In this document: one piece after another, positions 8,677 to 16,983 of the stretch
Layout: the number at the start of each line of letters is the position of its first letter
Numbering within the stretch: position 1 is the first letter of the stretch
Source: Actinomycetales bacterium
GTDB lineage: Bacteria; Actinomycetota; Actinomycetes; Actinomycetales; Microbacteriaceae
Length of the DNA: 64,000 bases
Direction: 5' to 3'
Assembly (NCBI GenBank): GCA_017308515.1
Contig: JAFKEN010000007.1
Span: forward strand, 294,957 to 358,956
Notes under the pieces: generated by a model
What the model was told of the DNA's origin: nothing
What the model saw: the letters and a program-made list of their open reading frames with translations, nothing else
Database searches by the model: none
Translations under genes and position numbers: made by a program

Positions 8677-9242
8677 TGTCATCGATCCGTCTGTACATCC
8701 TCGCGGCGCTCGCCGAGCGCGGCCCGATGCACGGCCACGCCCTCGTCGGCCTCGCCGAGGAGGAGCACGTCGACGAGTGGACCGACATCTCGGTCGGCGG
8801 CGTCTACGGGGCCGTGCGGCGCCTCGCCGCCGAGGGCGCGATCGAGTCGGTGCGCGTCGAACGGCTCGGCAACTACCCCGAGCGCCAGGTCTACGCGATC
8901 ACCGAGTCGGGGCGCGCGCAGCTCGGCGAGCTGCGCGATCAGATGCTCACCGAGCTGGTCTGGCGGCACGACCCCTTCGACCTCGCGCTCACGCGCTCCG
9001 ACCCCGCGCACCTCGGCGAGCTCGAAGACGTGCTGCGCGCCCGCCGCTCGCGCATCGAGCGCCGGCTCGAGGAGCACGTCGTCCGACGCGCTCAGATCCG
9101 CCGCTACCTCAGCGAGCTCGAGTACCTGACCCTCGCCCACGGCGAGCACCGCCTGCGCGCCGAGCTCTCCTGGCTCGACGAACTGCTCGAGCACCTCGAC
9201 GACATCGTGCGCGATGAGACCGCCCGAAAGGACACCCCGTGA
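8676..9242 (+). CDS. PadR-family transcriptional repressor
   Basis: 188 aa from GTG 8676 (MSSIRLYILAALAERGPMHG); an in-frame TTG 18 bases upstream is possible but lies inside the operator. The N-terminal winged helix (about 1-90) has the typical GPMHGHALVGLAEEE and GGVYGAVRRLAAEGAIESV recognition region and the wing QVYAITESGRAQL. A C-terminal helical dimerisation arm (Vir_act_alpha_C-like) runs from about 95 to 185. It overlaps the efflux-pump gene by 4 bases, so it most likely represses that pump and itself, with release by a toxic ligand. Confidence 0.93.
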   Translation: MSSIRLYILAALAERGPMHGHALVGLAEEEHVDEWTDISVGGVYGAVRRLAAEGAIESVRVERLGNYPERQVYAITESGRAQLGELRDQMLTELVWRHDPFDLALTRSDPAHLGELEDVLRARRSRIERRLEEHVVRRAQIRRYLSELEYLTLAHGEHRLRAELSWLDELLEHLDDIVRDETARKDTP

Positions 9243-10729
9243 CCGCTCCCGAGACCGCCCGGGCCGAGACCCCCGCGCGCCCCCCGGTTCCCCGCCGCAC
9301 CTGGCTCGCCCTCGCCGTGCTGCTCGCGGGGGCGTTCATGGCGCTGCTCGACACGACGATCGTCAACGTCGCGCTGCCCGTGATCCGCGACTCGATCGAC
9401 GCCGACGAGGCGACCCTGTCGTGGATCATCTCCGGCTACGCGCTCGCCTACGGCCTCGCGCTCATCCCGGCCGGCCGCTTCGGCGACCGCTTCGGGCACA
9501 AGGGCACCTTTCTCGTCGGCATCGCGGTGTTCACCGCGGCGAGCCTGTGGTGCGCGCTCGCCCCCGACGGCACGAGCCTCATCGTCGCGCGCGTCGTGCA
9601 GGGGCTCGGCGGCGGCATCTTCTTCCCGGCGATCACCGCGCTCATCCAGCTCGAGTTCCCGCCGCAGCGACGCGGTCAGGCCTTCGCGATCATGGGCGCC
9701 GTCATCGGCGTCTCGACCGCGCTCGGCCCGATCGTCGGCGGCCTGCTGATCCAGGCCTTCGGCGAGGGCGAGGGCTGGCGCTCCATCTTCCTCGTGAACC
9801 TCCCGCTCGGCGTGCTCGCGATCGTCGCCGCCGCGCTCGTGCTCCGGCGCGGCGGGGAGAGCGACCGGCTCGCGGCCGACTGGGCGGGTCTCGCGCTGCT
9901 CGCCGGGGGCCTCGTCGCGATCCTCGTGCCGCTCATCCAGGGCGAGGACGCCGGATGGCCCGCCTGGACCTGGATCTCGATCGGCGGCGGCCTCGCGCTG
10001 ATCGTCTCGTTCGCGCTGTGGGAGATCGCGCGCGAGCGTCGCGGGCGCGTCGTGCTCGTGCCGCCGCGGCTGTTCCGCCACCCCGCCTTCGCCGGGGGAG
10101 CGCTGCTGGCCCTGGTCTACTTCGCCGCCTTCACGAGCATCTTCTTCTCGATCTCGATCCTCTGGCAGGCGGGGCTCGGCCACACGGCGCTGGAGAGCGG
10201 CCTGGTCTCGATCCCGTTCGCAATCGGCAACATCGTGGGCGCCTCGCAGAGCGACCGGCTCGCGGCGCGGCTCGGCCGCAGCGTGCTCGTGATCGGCGTC
10301 GGGCTGGTCGCGGCCTCGCTCATCGCGATCTGGCTGATCCTCGCGCTCGTACCCACCACCGAGCTCACGAACTGGGATCTGCTGGCGCCCCTCGCGCTCG
10401 GCGGCCTCGGCAGCGGCCTGTTCATCGCCCCCAACGCCCAGTTCATCGTCGCGACGGTCGACCGGGCCGACGCGGGTGCCGCGAGCGGCGTCATCGGCAC
10501 CGTGCAGCGCGTGGGCGCGGCGGTCGGCATCGCGATCATCGGGTCGATCCTGTTCGGCACCCTCGACGTCCCCGCCGCGCCGACGCCGACCGACCTCGCG
10601 AACGCGTTCGGCACGAGCGCGTCGTGGGCCCTACTGACGAGCGCCTGCTTCGCGGTCGTCGCCTTCGCGCTCGTCTTCGCCCTGCCCCGTCGTCTCGAGC
10701 GTGCGGGAGGCCGACCCGCGGAGGGCTGA
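9239..10729 (+). CDS. DHA2-family (EmrB/QacA-type) 14-TM MFS multidrug efflux transporter
   Basis: 496 aa beginning at the GTG that overlaps the padR stop. The first helix carries LLDTTIVNVALPVI, the family's motif D1. Motif A appears as GRFGDRFGHKGTF and motif C as IGVSTALGPIVGGLL near residue 160. Around 14 hydrophobic segments are visible. Drug:H+ antiporters of this family export amphiphilic toxins. The translational coupling to PadR is the classic repressor-pump arrangement. Substrate unknown. Confidence 0.93.
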   Translation: MTAPETARAETPARPPVPRRTWLALAVLLAGAFMALLDTTIVNVALPVIRDSIDADEATLSWIISGYALAYGLALIPAGRFGDRFGHKGTFLVGIAVFTAASLWCALAPDGTSLIVARVVQGLGGGIFFPAITALIQLEFPPQRRGQAFAIMGAVIGVSTALGPIVGGLLIQAFGEGEGWRSIFLVNLPLGVLAIVAAALVLRRGGESDRLAADWAGLALLAGGLVAILVPLIQGEDAGWPAWTWISIGGGLALIVSFALWEIARERRGRVVLVPPRLFRHPAFAGGALLALVYFAAFTSIFFSISILWQAGLGHTALESGLVSIPFAIGNIVGASQSDRLAARLGRSVLVIGVGLVAASLIAIWLILALVPTTELTNWDLLAPLALGGLGSGLFIAPNAQFIVATVDRADAGAASGVIGTVQRVGAAVGIAIIGSILFGTLDVPAAPTPTDLANAFGTSASWALLTSACFAVVAFALVFALPRRLERAGGRPAEG

Positions 10730-10778
10730 ACGCGCGGGCGCCGGGCGGCCGCCGCGCCGCGGCCCGGCCGCCCTCCGG

Positions 10779-10784
10779 GATACT
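10779..10784 (+). promoter_or_regulatory. -10 element of leaderless promoter for SDR gene
   Basis: GATACT ends 6 bases before ATG 10791. The six intervening bases are all G, so the run could alternatively act as a Shine-Dalgarno placed too close to the start. Confidence 0.45.
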
Positions 10785-10790
10785 GGGGGG

Positions 10791-11561
10791 ATGGCGAGGC
10801 GCGTGGTCGTGACGGGAGCGAGTTCGGGCATCGGCGAGGCGACCGCGAGGCGCTTCGCGGCCCACGGCTGGGAGGTGCTCGGCGTCGCCCGGCGCGCCGA
10901 CCGGCTCGAGGCGCTCGCCGCCGAGATCGGGATGCGCGTCGTCGTCGCCGACGTGACCGACCCGGAGGGCGTCGCGCGGGTTCGCGACGCCGTCGCGGCG
11001 TGGGGCCCGCTGCACGCGCTCGTCAACAACGCCGGCGGCGCCCTCGGCGTCGCGAGCGTCGAGAACGGTGACGTCGAGGACTGGCGCACGATGTACGAGT
11101 CGAACGTGCTCGGCACCCAGCGCATGATCGCGGCGCTGCTGCCCGCCCTGCGGGCGGGGGCCCGCGACGACCGGGTCGCCGACATCGTCGCCGTCACCTC
11201 GATCGCGGCGACGGTGCCCTACGAGGGCGGGGCGGGCTACAACGCGGCGAAGTTCGCCCAGCACGCGCTCATGGCCGTGCTGCGGCTCGAGCTCGCGGGT
11301 GAGCCGATCCGGGTCGTCGAGATCGCACCGGGCATGGTGCAGACCGACTTCTCGCTCGTGCGGTTCAAGGGCGACGCCGAGAAGGCCGACGCCGTCTACC
11401 GCGACGTGCCCGGCCCCCTCGTCGCCGAGGACGTCGCCGAGGCGATCGTGCACGCGCTCGAGCTGCCGCCGCACGTCAACCTCGACCTCGTCACCCTCAA
11501 GCCCGTCGCCCAGGCGGCCCCGCACAAGGTCGTCCGCGCGCCGCTGCGCACGCGGGACTGA
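10791..11561 (+). CDS. Short-chain dehydrogenase/reductase (YdfG-like)
   Basis: 256 aa Rossmann-fold oxidoreductase. The cofactor motif TGASSGIGEAT sits at about 9-19 and the structural NNAG at about 79-82. The catalytic Ser (VTSIAATVP) and the Tyr/Lys pair in YNAAKFAQHAL follow. The Arg residues after beta-2 (VARRADR) favour NADP(H). The C-terminal extension (VNLDLVTLKPVAQAAP) matches the serine/3-hydroxy-acid dehydrogenase YdfG group. The start is chosen at ATG 10791, where the fold begins; no upstream coding similarity is visible. It ends 6 bases from the convergent hydrolase gene. Confidence 0.88.
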   Translation: MARRVVVTGASSGIGEATARRFAAHGWEVLGVARRADRLEALAAEIGMRVVVADVTDPEGVARVRDAVAAWGPLHALVNNAGGALGVASVENGDVEDWRTMYESNVLGTQRMIAALLPALRAGARDDRVADIVAVTSIAATVPYEGGAGYNAAKFAQHALMAVLRLELAGEPIRVVEIAPGMVQTDFSLVRFKGDAEKADAVYRDVPGPLVAEDVAEAIVHALELPPHVNLDLVTLKPVAQAAPHKVVRAPLRTRD

Positions 11562-11567
11562 CGCGGC

Positions 11568-12761
11568 TCAGAGCACCTCGAACACCGCGTCGATGAGCCG
11601 ACGCGCGCGCGGGCCGTTCGTTCCGACCGCATGCATCTTGTTGACGGAGTAGCCGAAGCCGAGCCGCTCGGCGCGGTCGGCGAAGCCGATCGACCCGCCG
11701 ATGCCGTGGTGGCCGAAGGCCTCCGGGTGCGGGCCCATGTACACCGCGTCCGGGGAGTTGAGCAGCACCCCGAGGCCCTGCCGGTAGTGACGCTCCTGCA
11801 GCAGCTCGATCATGTCGTGCTGCATCGTCGTCATCGTGTCGAGCGCCTGCTCGCTGAGCAGCCGCACGCCGTCGACCTCGCCGGCGGCGAGCGCGCCGTA
11901 GATGCGCGCGACCGAGCGCGCGTTGCCGTGGCCGCTGCCGCTGGGCATCTCCATGCTGCGGAACTCGGGCGAGTTGACCATCTCGCCCCAGGTGCCGGGC
12001 GGGTTCTGGGCGAAGGCGAGAACCCGGAGGGAGTCCTCGGCCTCGCTGTTCTGGGCGTCGAGGAGCTTGGGGCCCGCACTCGGGATCAGGGGAGTGACCC
12101 GGTGGTGCTCGGCGGCGGGGAGGCCGATCCAGTAGTCCGCGCCGAGCGGGCCGGCGATCTCCTCGCGCACGAAGGGGCCGACCAGCTTGCCGGTGGTGCG
12201 CCGCATGACCTCGCCGAGCAGGTAGCCCTGGGTGTGGACGTGGTAGGCCGCGACGGTGCCCGGCTCCCACAGCGGCGCCTGGGCGGCGAGCGCCGCGACC
12301 ATCGCCTCGCGGTCGTACATGGCGCCGGGCCAGAGCTTGTCGGGGAACAGCGCCGGCAGTCCCGCCCGATGGTCGAGCAGGTAGCGCACCGGCAGATCGG
12401 CCTTGCCGTTCGCGGCGAACTCCGGCCAGTACCGCGCGACCGGGGCGTCGAGTTCGACGATCCCGCGGTCGAGGAGCATGTTGAAGGCGATCGCGGTGAT
12501 GCCCTTGGCGACCGACATCATGCCCACGAGCGTGTCGTGCTCCCACTCGCGCGTGCGCTCCGGGTCGACCCACCCACCCCAGAGGTCGACGACGGTCTCA
12601 CCGTCGATGACGACGTTCACGGCGGAGCCCAGTTCGTCCTCCACCCGGTAGTTCTCGACGAACGCGTCCACCACGGGGCGGAAGCGCTCGTCGTAGCTGC
12701 CGTGAAGAGGCAGGCGGCGGCCGTCGATCTCCACATCGTCGGGGGCGGGGCGGGAACTCAT
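11568..12761 (-). CDS. Class-C beta-lactamase-fold serine hydrolase (esterase/EstB-like)
   Basis: 397 aa from ATG 12761, preceded by a good GAGAGGA Shine-Dalgarno at 7 bases. The nucleophile motif S-x-x-K is S83-V-A-K86 (MMSVAKG). A Tyr-containing second motif lies in AAYHVHTQGYLLGEVM, and the third motif region is GHHGIGGSIGFAD. This family includes esterases, DD-peptidases and lactone/amide hydrolases. There is no signal peptide, so it is cytoplasmic and unlikely to be a beta-lactamase. It is divergent from the flavin oxidase gene across a shared operator region. It may open an ester or lactone before oxidation (inference). Confidence 0.88.
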   Translation of the reverse strand: MSSRPAPDDVEIDGRRLPLHGSYDERFRPVVDAFVENYRVEDELGSAVNVVIDGETVVDLWGGWVDPERTREWEHDTLVGMMSVAKGITAIAFNMLLDRGIVELDAPVARYWPEFAANGKADLPVRYLLDHRAGLPALFPDKLWPGAMYDREAMVAALAAQAPLWEPGTVAAYHVHTQGYLLGEVMRRTTGKLVGPFVREEIAGPLGADYWIGLPAAEHHRVTPLIPSAGPKLLDAQNSEAEDSLRVLAFAQNPPGTWGEMVNSPEFRSMEMPSGSGHGNARSVARIYGALAAGEVDGVRLLSEQALDTMTTMQHDMIELLQERHYRQGLGVLLNSPDAVYMGPHPEAFGHHGIGGSIGFADRAERLGFGYSVNKMHAVGTNGPRARRLIDAVFEVL

Positions 12762-12796
12762 CGGCGAATCCTCTCGGCTCGCGGGCCCGGCGTCGG

Positions 12797-12826
12797 TTGG
12801 ACTCGCGTTGCTGACAACTATATTAT
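12797..12826 (+). promoter_or_regulatory. Promoter for the flavin-oxidase/SDR operon
   Basis: TTGGAC at 12797-12802 with TATATT (12819-12824, 16-base spacer) or TATTAT (12821-12826, 18-base spacer). This AT-rich patch stands out in a GC-rich sequence and lies directly against the operator-like repeat at 12826-12836. Confidence 0.6.
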
Positions 12827-12836
12827 CGTCAGACAG
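12808..12836. promoter_or_regulatory. Candidate GntR operator region A (divergent hydrolase / oxidase promoters)
   Basis: On the minus strand 12826-12836 reads CTGTCTGACGA (9/11 to the consensus TTGTCTGACAA). A second, one-base-shorter copy TTGCTGACAA lies at 12808-12817. The pair brackets the -10 of the oxidase promoter and sits between the two divergent genes, so one regulator could control both. Confidence 0.65.
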
Positions 12837-12906
12837 GATACGAGCGCGAGGCGGCGCCCCTCTCGGGACCGGACGAGCGCCCCATGACACGGGAAGAAGC
12901 TCTTCG

Positions 12907-14475
12907 ATGGTGAACGCCGCCCCCTACGTACTCGACGACCGTGTGGCCGATCGCCTGATCGCCGTCGTCGGATCCGACAACGCTCTGCGCTCGCAGCCCG
13001 AACGCGACCAGTATCGCGACCCGTTCTGGCACTCCGAGGATCGCACCTACGACTCGTCCCTCGTGCTGTTCCCCGAGTCGCGGGAGCAGGTGCAGGAGAT
13101 CGTCCGCATCGCCAACGAGCACGGAGTCCCGCTGTGGACCTCCTCCCAGGGGCGCAACAACGGCTACGGAGGGCCCTCGCCGCGCGTCCGCGGCTCCGTG
13201 CTGGTGAGTCTGCGGCACATGAACAAGGTGCTCGAGATCGATCCCGAACTCGCCTACGCCGTGGTCGAGCCGGGCGTGAGCTGGTTCGAGCTGCGGGAGG
13301 CGCTCGACGCGGCCGGGCACACCGATCTGTGGTTCTCGGTGCCCGACCTCGGCTGGGGGAGCGTCGTCGGCAACTCCCTCGACAACGGGCTCACCTACGC
13401 GCCCTACGGTTCGGACTTCCAGAAGATCTGCGGCATGGAGGTCGTGCTCGCCGACGGCGACGTGCTGCGCACCGGCTTCGGGGCCCAGGAGGGCAACGGT
13501 GCCTGGCACCTGTACCCGCGCGGCTTCGGGCCCGTGCTCGATCCGATCTTCCTGCAGTCGAACTTCGGCATCGTCACCCAGGCGGGGATCTGGCTCATGC
13601 GCCGGCCGGAGGCTTACGCGCCGCTGTTCCTCACCATCCCGCGCAACGACCAGCTCGCCGCGGCGGTCGACATCTTCCGCGAGTGGCGGCTCGACGGCGT
13701 GGTCACCGGCATCCCGAGCATCCAGAACCTCGTCACGATGTCGGCCCAGTTCGACCACACCCGAGAGCTGTACCTGCGTGCCGAGCCGGCGATGAGCGAC
13801 GAGGTGCTCGACGGCTACGCCGAGCAGACCGGCCTCGGGCGCTGGGGCGCGCGCACCGCACTCTGGGGCGACCGGGTCGTCGTCGAGCACCAGCTCGAGC
13901 GGATCCGCCGCGAGTGGGGCGCGATCGAGGGCGGCACCGTCATGAACGAGCGCATCTACGCGCGCGACGAGTGGGACCAGCTCACGAAGTTCGTCGACAA
14001 GGTGCAGGCGGGCATCCCCAACATGGACATCATCCAGGCGACCCCCGCGCACATCGGGCACACCGGGTTCGCGCCGGTGCTGCCGCTGCGCGGATCCACC
14101 GTCGCCGAGAACGTCGAGCTGATCCGCGCGACGATCGAGGAGGGCTTCGGCAACAACCACGTCTGCGCGCTCTACTTCCCGAACGACCGCAGCTGCATCA
14201 TCGTCAACAGCATCACCTTCGACGTGACCGACGCCGCGGTCGCCGAGAAGGCCTACGGCACGATGAAGCGCCTGGTGCTCGAGGCCGGCCAGCGCGGCTA
14301 CACCGAGTACCGCGCGCACGTCGACCTGATGGACACCGTCTCGGACCAGCTCGACTTCAACGACCACGCCTATCGGCGCTTCACGGAGCGGATCAAGGAT
14401 GCGGTCGACCCCAAGGGCATCCTCGCCGCGGGCCGTCACGGTGTGTGGCCCACCCGGTTCCGGGAGTCCTCGTGA
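12907..14475 (+). CDS. Vanillyl-alcohol-oxidase/4-cresol-dehydrogenase-type FAD oxidoreductase
   Basis: 522 aa, two-domain VAO/PCMH fold. The FAD-binding PP domain (about 50-235) contains QGRNNGYGG (Y87), VVEPGVSWFEL, VPDLGWGSVVGN (D147) and SNFGIVTQAGIWL. The cap domain has NNHVCALYF (H418), YTEYRAH (Y468, R469) and the terminal GILAAGRHGVWP. By family alignment from memory these correspond to VAO Y108, D170, the flavin-linking H422, and Y503/R504, which bind para-substituted phenolates. Such enzymes oxidise 4-alkyl- or 4-hydroxymethyl-phenols through quinone methides. The start is the ATG/Shine-Dalgarno-proximal one (GGAAGAAGC upstream). It is followed by an SDR 19 bases downstream. Confidence 0.9.
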   Translation: MVNAAPYVLDDRVADRLIAVVGSDNALRSQPERDQYRDPFWHSEDRTYDSSLVLFPESREQVQEIVRIANEHGVPLWTSSQGRNNGYGGPSPRVRGSVLVSLRHMNKVLEIDPELAYAVVEPGVSWFELREALDAAGHTDLWFSVPDLGWGSVVGNSLDNGLTYAPYGSDFQKICGMEVVLADGDVLRTGFGAQEGNGAWHLYPRGFGPVLDPIFLQSNFGIVTQAGIWLMRRPEAYAPLFLTIPRNDQLAAAVDIFREWRLDGVVTGIPSIQNLVTMSAQFDHTRELYLRAEPAMSDEVLDGYAEQTGLGRWGARTALWGDRVVVEHQLERIRREWGAIEGGTVMNERIYARDEWDQLTKFVDKVQAGIPNMDIIQATPAHIGHTGFAPVLPLRGSTVAENVELIRATIEEGFGNNHVCALYFPNDRSCIIVNSITFDVTDAAVAEKAYGTMKRLVLEAGQRGYTEYRAHVDLMDTVSDQLDFNDHAYRRFTERIKDAVDPKGILAAGRHGVWPTRFRESS

Positions 14476-14494
14476 GCGGCGTGGGCGCGGCCCG

Positions 14495-15313
14495 ATGACC
14501 CGGGTCGCGGGATCGGTCGCGGTCGTGACCGGAGGCGCCTCCGGGATCGGGCGGGGCATCGCGGAGCAGCTCATCGCGCGTGGCGCGCGGGTCGCGATCG
14601 CCGATATCGAGGCCGGAGCGGTCGAAGCGGCCGCGGCCGAGATCGGCGCGCACCCGCTCGTCGCCGACGTGTCGCGCCTGGAGGATGTGCAGGGTGTGGC
14701 CGACCAGGTGCTCGAGCGGTTCGGCCGCGTCGACATCGTCGTCAACAACGCCGGAGTCGGTCCGTTCGCGCGCATCGCGGATCTGACGATGGACGATTGG
14801 CGCTGGATGATCGACGTCAACCTGTTCGGCGTCATCCACGGCGTGCACGTCTTCCTGCCGCTGCTCGAGGCCAACCCGGACGGCGGACATCTCGTCAACA
14901 CCTCCTCGATGTCGGCGCTCACCCCGTTCGAGACGCTCGGCTCCTACGCCGTGACGAAGTTCGGCGTGCACGCGCTCACCGAGGTGCTGCAGGCCGAGCT
15001 CGCGAGCGCCGGCAGCCAGGTGCACGCCACCCTGCTGGTGCCCGGCTCGGTGCGCACCGGGATCGCGCAGAGCACCCGCCACCGCCCCGCCGATGCCCCC
15101 GGCTCGCTGCGCGACGCCCAGATCGGTCTCGGGTTCTCGAGCAGCTCGCGCTGGCTCGATCCCGCCGACGTCGGCCGGATCACGGTGCGCGCGATCGAGA
15201 ACGACGACCCCTACGCGATCACCCATCCCGATCGGTGGCCCGCGGTCGCCGCGCGCTTCGCCGGCATCCAGGCCGCTTTCGAGAAGTACCCGCCGATCGA
15301 CGGCGAGGCCTGA
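14495..15313 (+). CDS. Short-chain dehydrogenase/reductase (island SDR 1)
   Basis: 272 aa starting at ATG 14495, 19 bases after the oxidase gene and co-directional. TGGASGIGRGIAE is the cofactor loop and the Asp after beta-2 (IADIEAG) favours NAD(H). NNAGVGPFAR, the Ser in NTSSMSALTP and the YAVTKFGVHAL Tyr-Lys pair form the active site. The C-terminus is extended (about 30 residues) and resembles SDRs that act on larger alcohol/ketone substrates. The most economical role is oxidising or reducing the product of the neighbouring flavoenzyme (inference). Confidence 0.88.
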   Translation: MTRVAGSVAVVTGGASGIGRGIAEQLIARGARVAIADIEAGAVEAAAAEIGAHPLVADVSRLEDVQGVADQVLERFGRVDIVVNNAGVGPFARIADLTMDDWRWMIDVNLFGVIHGVHVFLPLLEANPDGGHLVNTSSMSALTPFETLGSYAVTKFGVHALTEVLQAELASAGSQVHATLLVPGSVRTGIAQSTRHRPADAPGSLRDAQIGLGFSSSSRWLDPADVGRITVRAIENDDPYAITHPDRWPAVAARFAGIQAAFEKYPPIDGEA

Positions 15314-15373
15314 GCGCCGGTCGGCGGCGTGCGACGTCGTTGACGTCTCGGAACGCCGAGCGGCGCCCGCGCC

Positions 15374-16159
15374 TCAGAACGCGTAGCGGCGCTTGCCGCC
15401 GTCGACGTGCAGCACCTCGCCGGTGATGTAGCTCGCGAGGTCGGAGGCGAGGAAGGCGACGAGCGCGGCCAGCTCGGCGGGATCGCCGAAGCGGCCGAGC
15501 GGGATGTCCATCTCCCGCACGTGCCGGGCGCGATCCTCCTCGGTGGGGAAGATCCGGGCGAGCTGCTCGGTCAGCACGGTTCCGGGCGCCAGGCAGTTGA
15601 CCGTGACGCCGTCGGCGCCGACCTCGCGCGAGAGGCCCTTCGCCCAGGCGTGCACCGCCGCCTTGGCGGAGTTGGCGGCGTTGAGGGACGACTGCAGCGA
15701 CCCGTCGGCGAAGACCGGGTTGCGTGCCGGCTCGGAGGAGCCGGTCACGTTGACCACGCGCCCGTGGCCGCTCGCGCGCAGGAACGGCAGCAGCGCCTGG
15801 GTCAGCCGGCGGAGGCTGTCGAAGTTGAGCTCCATCGCCTCGGCCCAGGTGGCGTCGTCGGCGTCGATCGCGACGGTGCGCGAGCCGCCGGCGGCGTTCA
15901 CCAGGATGTCCACCCCGCCGTGCCGAGCGACCTCCTCGGCGACGTGCGCCGCAGAGGCCGGGTCGGTGAGATCGACGGGCAGCGCCCGCACCCGGTCGGT
16001 GCCGTGCTCGGCGACGAGCGCGTCGAGGGCATCGGCGCGGCGGGCGAGCACGGTCACCTGCGCCCCGGCCTCCACGAGCGCGATCGCGCTCGCGCGGCCG
16101 ATGCCGGCGCTCGCGCCCGAGACGACGGCACGCCGGCCGTCGAGGTCGATGCCGATCAC
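15374..16159 (-). CDS. Short-chain dehydrogenase/reductase (island SDR 2)
   Basis: 261 aa beginning at a GTG that overlaps the transporter ATPase stop by 4 bases, so it is the last gene of the importer operon. SGASAGIGRASAI is the cofactor loop, RRADAL after beta-2 suggests NADP(H), and the NAAGG motif is present. The usual catalytic Tyr-x-x-x-Lys appears as NSAKAAVHAW, with Asn where Tyr is expected. The Ser region reads VTGSSEPAR. The C-terminus ITGEVLHVDGG is standard. The missing Tyr makes it a divergent SDR; alignment could reveal a shifted Tyr. Co-transcription with an importer implies action on the imported compound. Confidence 0.85.
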   Translation of the reverse strand: MIGIDLDGRRAVVSGASAGIGRASAIALVEAGAQVTVLARRADALDALVAEHGTDRVRALPVDLTDPASAAHVAEEVARHGGVDILVNAAGGSRTVAIDADDATWAEAMELNFDSLRRLTQALLPFLRASGHGRVVNVTGSSEPARNPVFADGSLQSSLNAANSAKAAVHAWAKGLSREVGADGVTVNCLAPGTVLTEQLARIFPTEEDRARHVREMDIPLGRFGDPAELAALVAFLASDLASYITGEVLHVDGGKRRYAF

Positions 16160-16983
16160 GCCTCCGCTCCGGAGCCGGAGCCGGAGCCGGAGGTGGCCGC
16201 GTGGCGCACCAGACCGTGCACCTCGGCACGGATCGCGGCGAACTCGTGGGTGCCCTTGGTCTCGATCTGGTCGCGCTCGGCGCCGAGCGGCACGTCCACG
16301 ATGTCCGCGACGGTCGCGGGCGAGCCGGAGAGCGCGACGACGCGGTCGGAGAGGTAGACGGCCTCGTCGATGTCGTGGGTGACGAGCAGCACCGTGAGGT
16401 GGAGGCTGTGCTGCAGCCGCAGCACGAGGTCCTCCAGGTCGGCGCGGGTCTGGGCGTCGACGGAGGCGAAGGGCTCGTCCATGAGCAGCACCGTCGGGTT
16501 GTACGCCAGCGCGCGCGCGATCGCGACGCGCTGCTGCATGCCGCCCGAGAGCTGCCAGGGGTACTGGTGGACGACCGCCGCGGCGAGACCGACCTGGGTG
16601 AGCGCCTCGCGGGCGCGGCGGTCGGCCTCGCTCCGGGAGACGCCGTTCGCGCGCAGCGGGAGGGTGACGTTGTGCAGCACCGACGACCACGGCATGAGGG
16701 AGCGGCTGTAGTCCTGGAAGACCACCGCGACGCCCGGCTGCGGCGCGGTCACCCGCTCGCCCAGCACGAGCAGCTCGCCCTTGGTCGAGCGCTGCAGCCC
16801 CGCCAGGCAGCGCAGCAGCGTCGTCTTGCCCACGCCGGAGGGCCCGACGATGCAGACGAACTCGCCGCGGCGCACCGCGAAGTCGATCCGGCCGAGCACC
16901 TCACGGGGGCCGTAGGAGTGCCCGAGACCGCGGGCCTCGAGCGCGACGGGGGTGCTCGTGGAGTCGGATGAGGTCGGCGTCAT
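16156..16983 (-). CDS. ATPase of an NMT1/TauA/SsuA-type ABC importer
   Basis: 275 aa from ATG 16983, overlapping both neighbours by 4 bases. Walker A is GPSGVGKTT, the signature is LSGGMQQR, Walker B is VLLMDEP, and the H-loop is LLVTHDIDEAV. These place it in the nitrate/taurine/sulfonate importer ATPase group (COG1116). A Ser/Thr-rich N-terminal tail of 14 residues precedes the fold, and the C-terminus ends with a short Gly-Ser repeat (SGSGSGSG) just before the stop. It energises the two permeases encoded immediately upstream. Confidence 0.93.
   Translation of the reverse strand: MTPTSSDSTSTPVALEARGLGHSYGPREVLGRIDFAVRRGEFVCIVGPSGVGKTTLLRCLAGLQRSTKGELLVLGERVTAPQPGVAVVFQDYSRSLMPWSSVLHNVTLPLRANGVSRSEADRRAREALTQVGLAAAVVHQYPWQLSGGMQQRVAIARALAYNPTVLLMDEPFASVDAQTRADLEDLVLRLQHSLHLTVLLVTHDIDEAVYLSDRVVALSGSPATVADIVDVPLGAERDQIETKGTHEFAAIRAEVHGLVRHAATSGSGSGSGAEA

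Noticed and set aside
16180-16200. Run of GGAGCC repeats near the end of the ABC ATPase gene
   Set aside because: It encodes the Gly-Ser tail in frame within the coding region; nothing suggests a regulatory or replication element.
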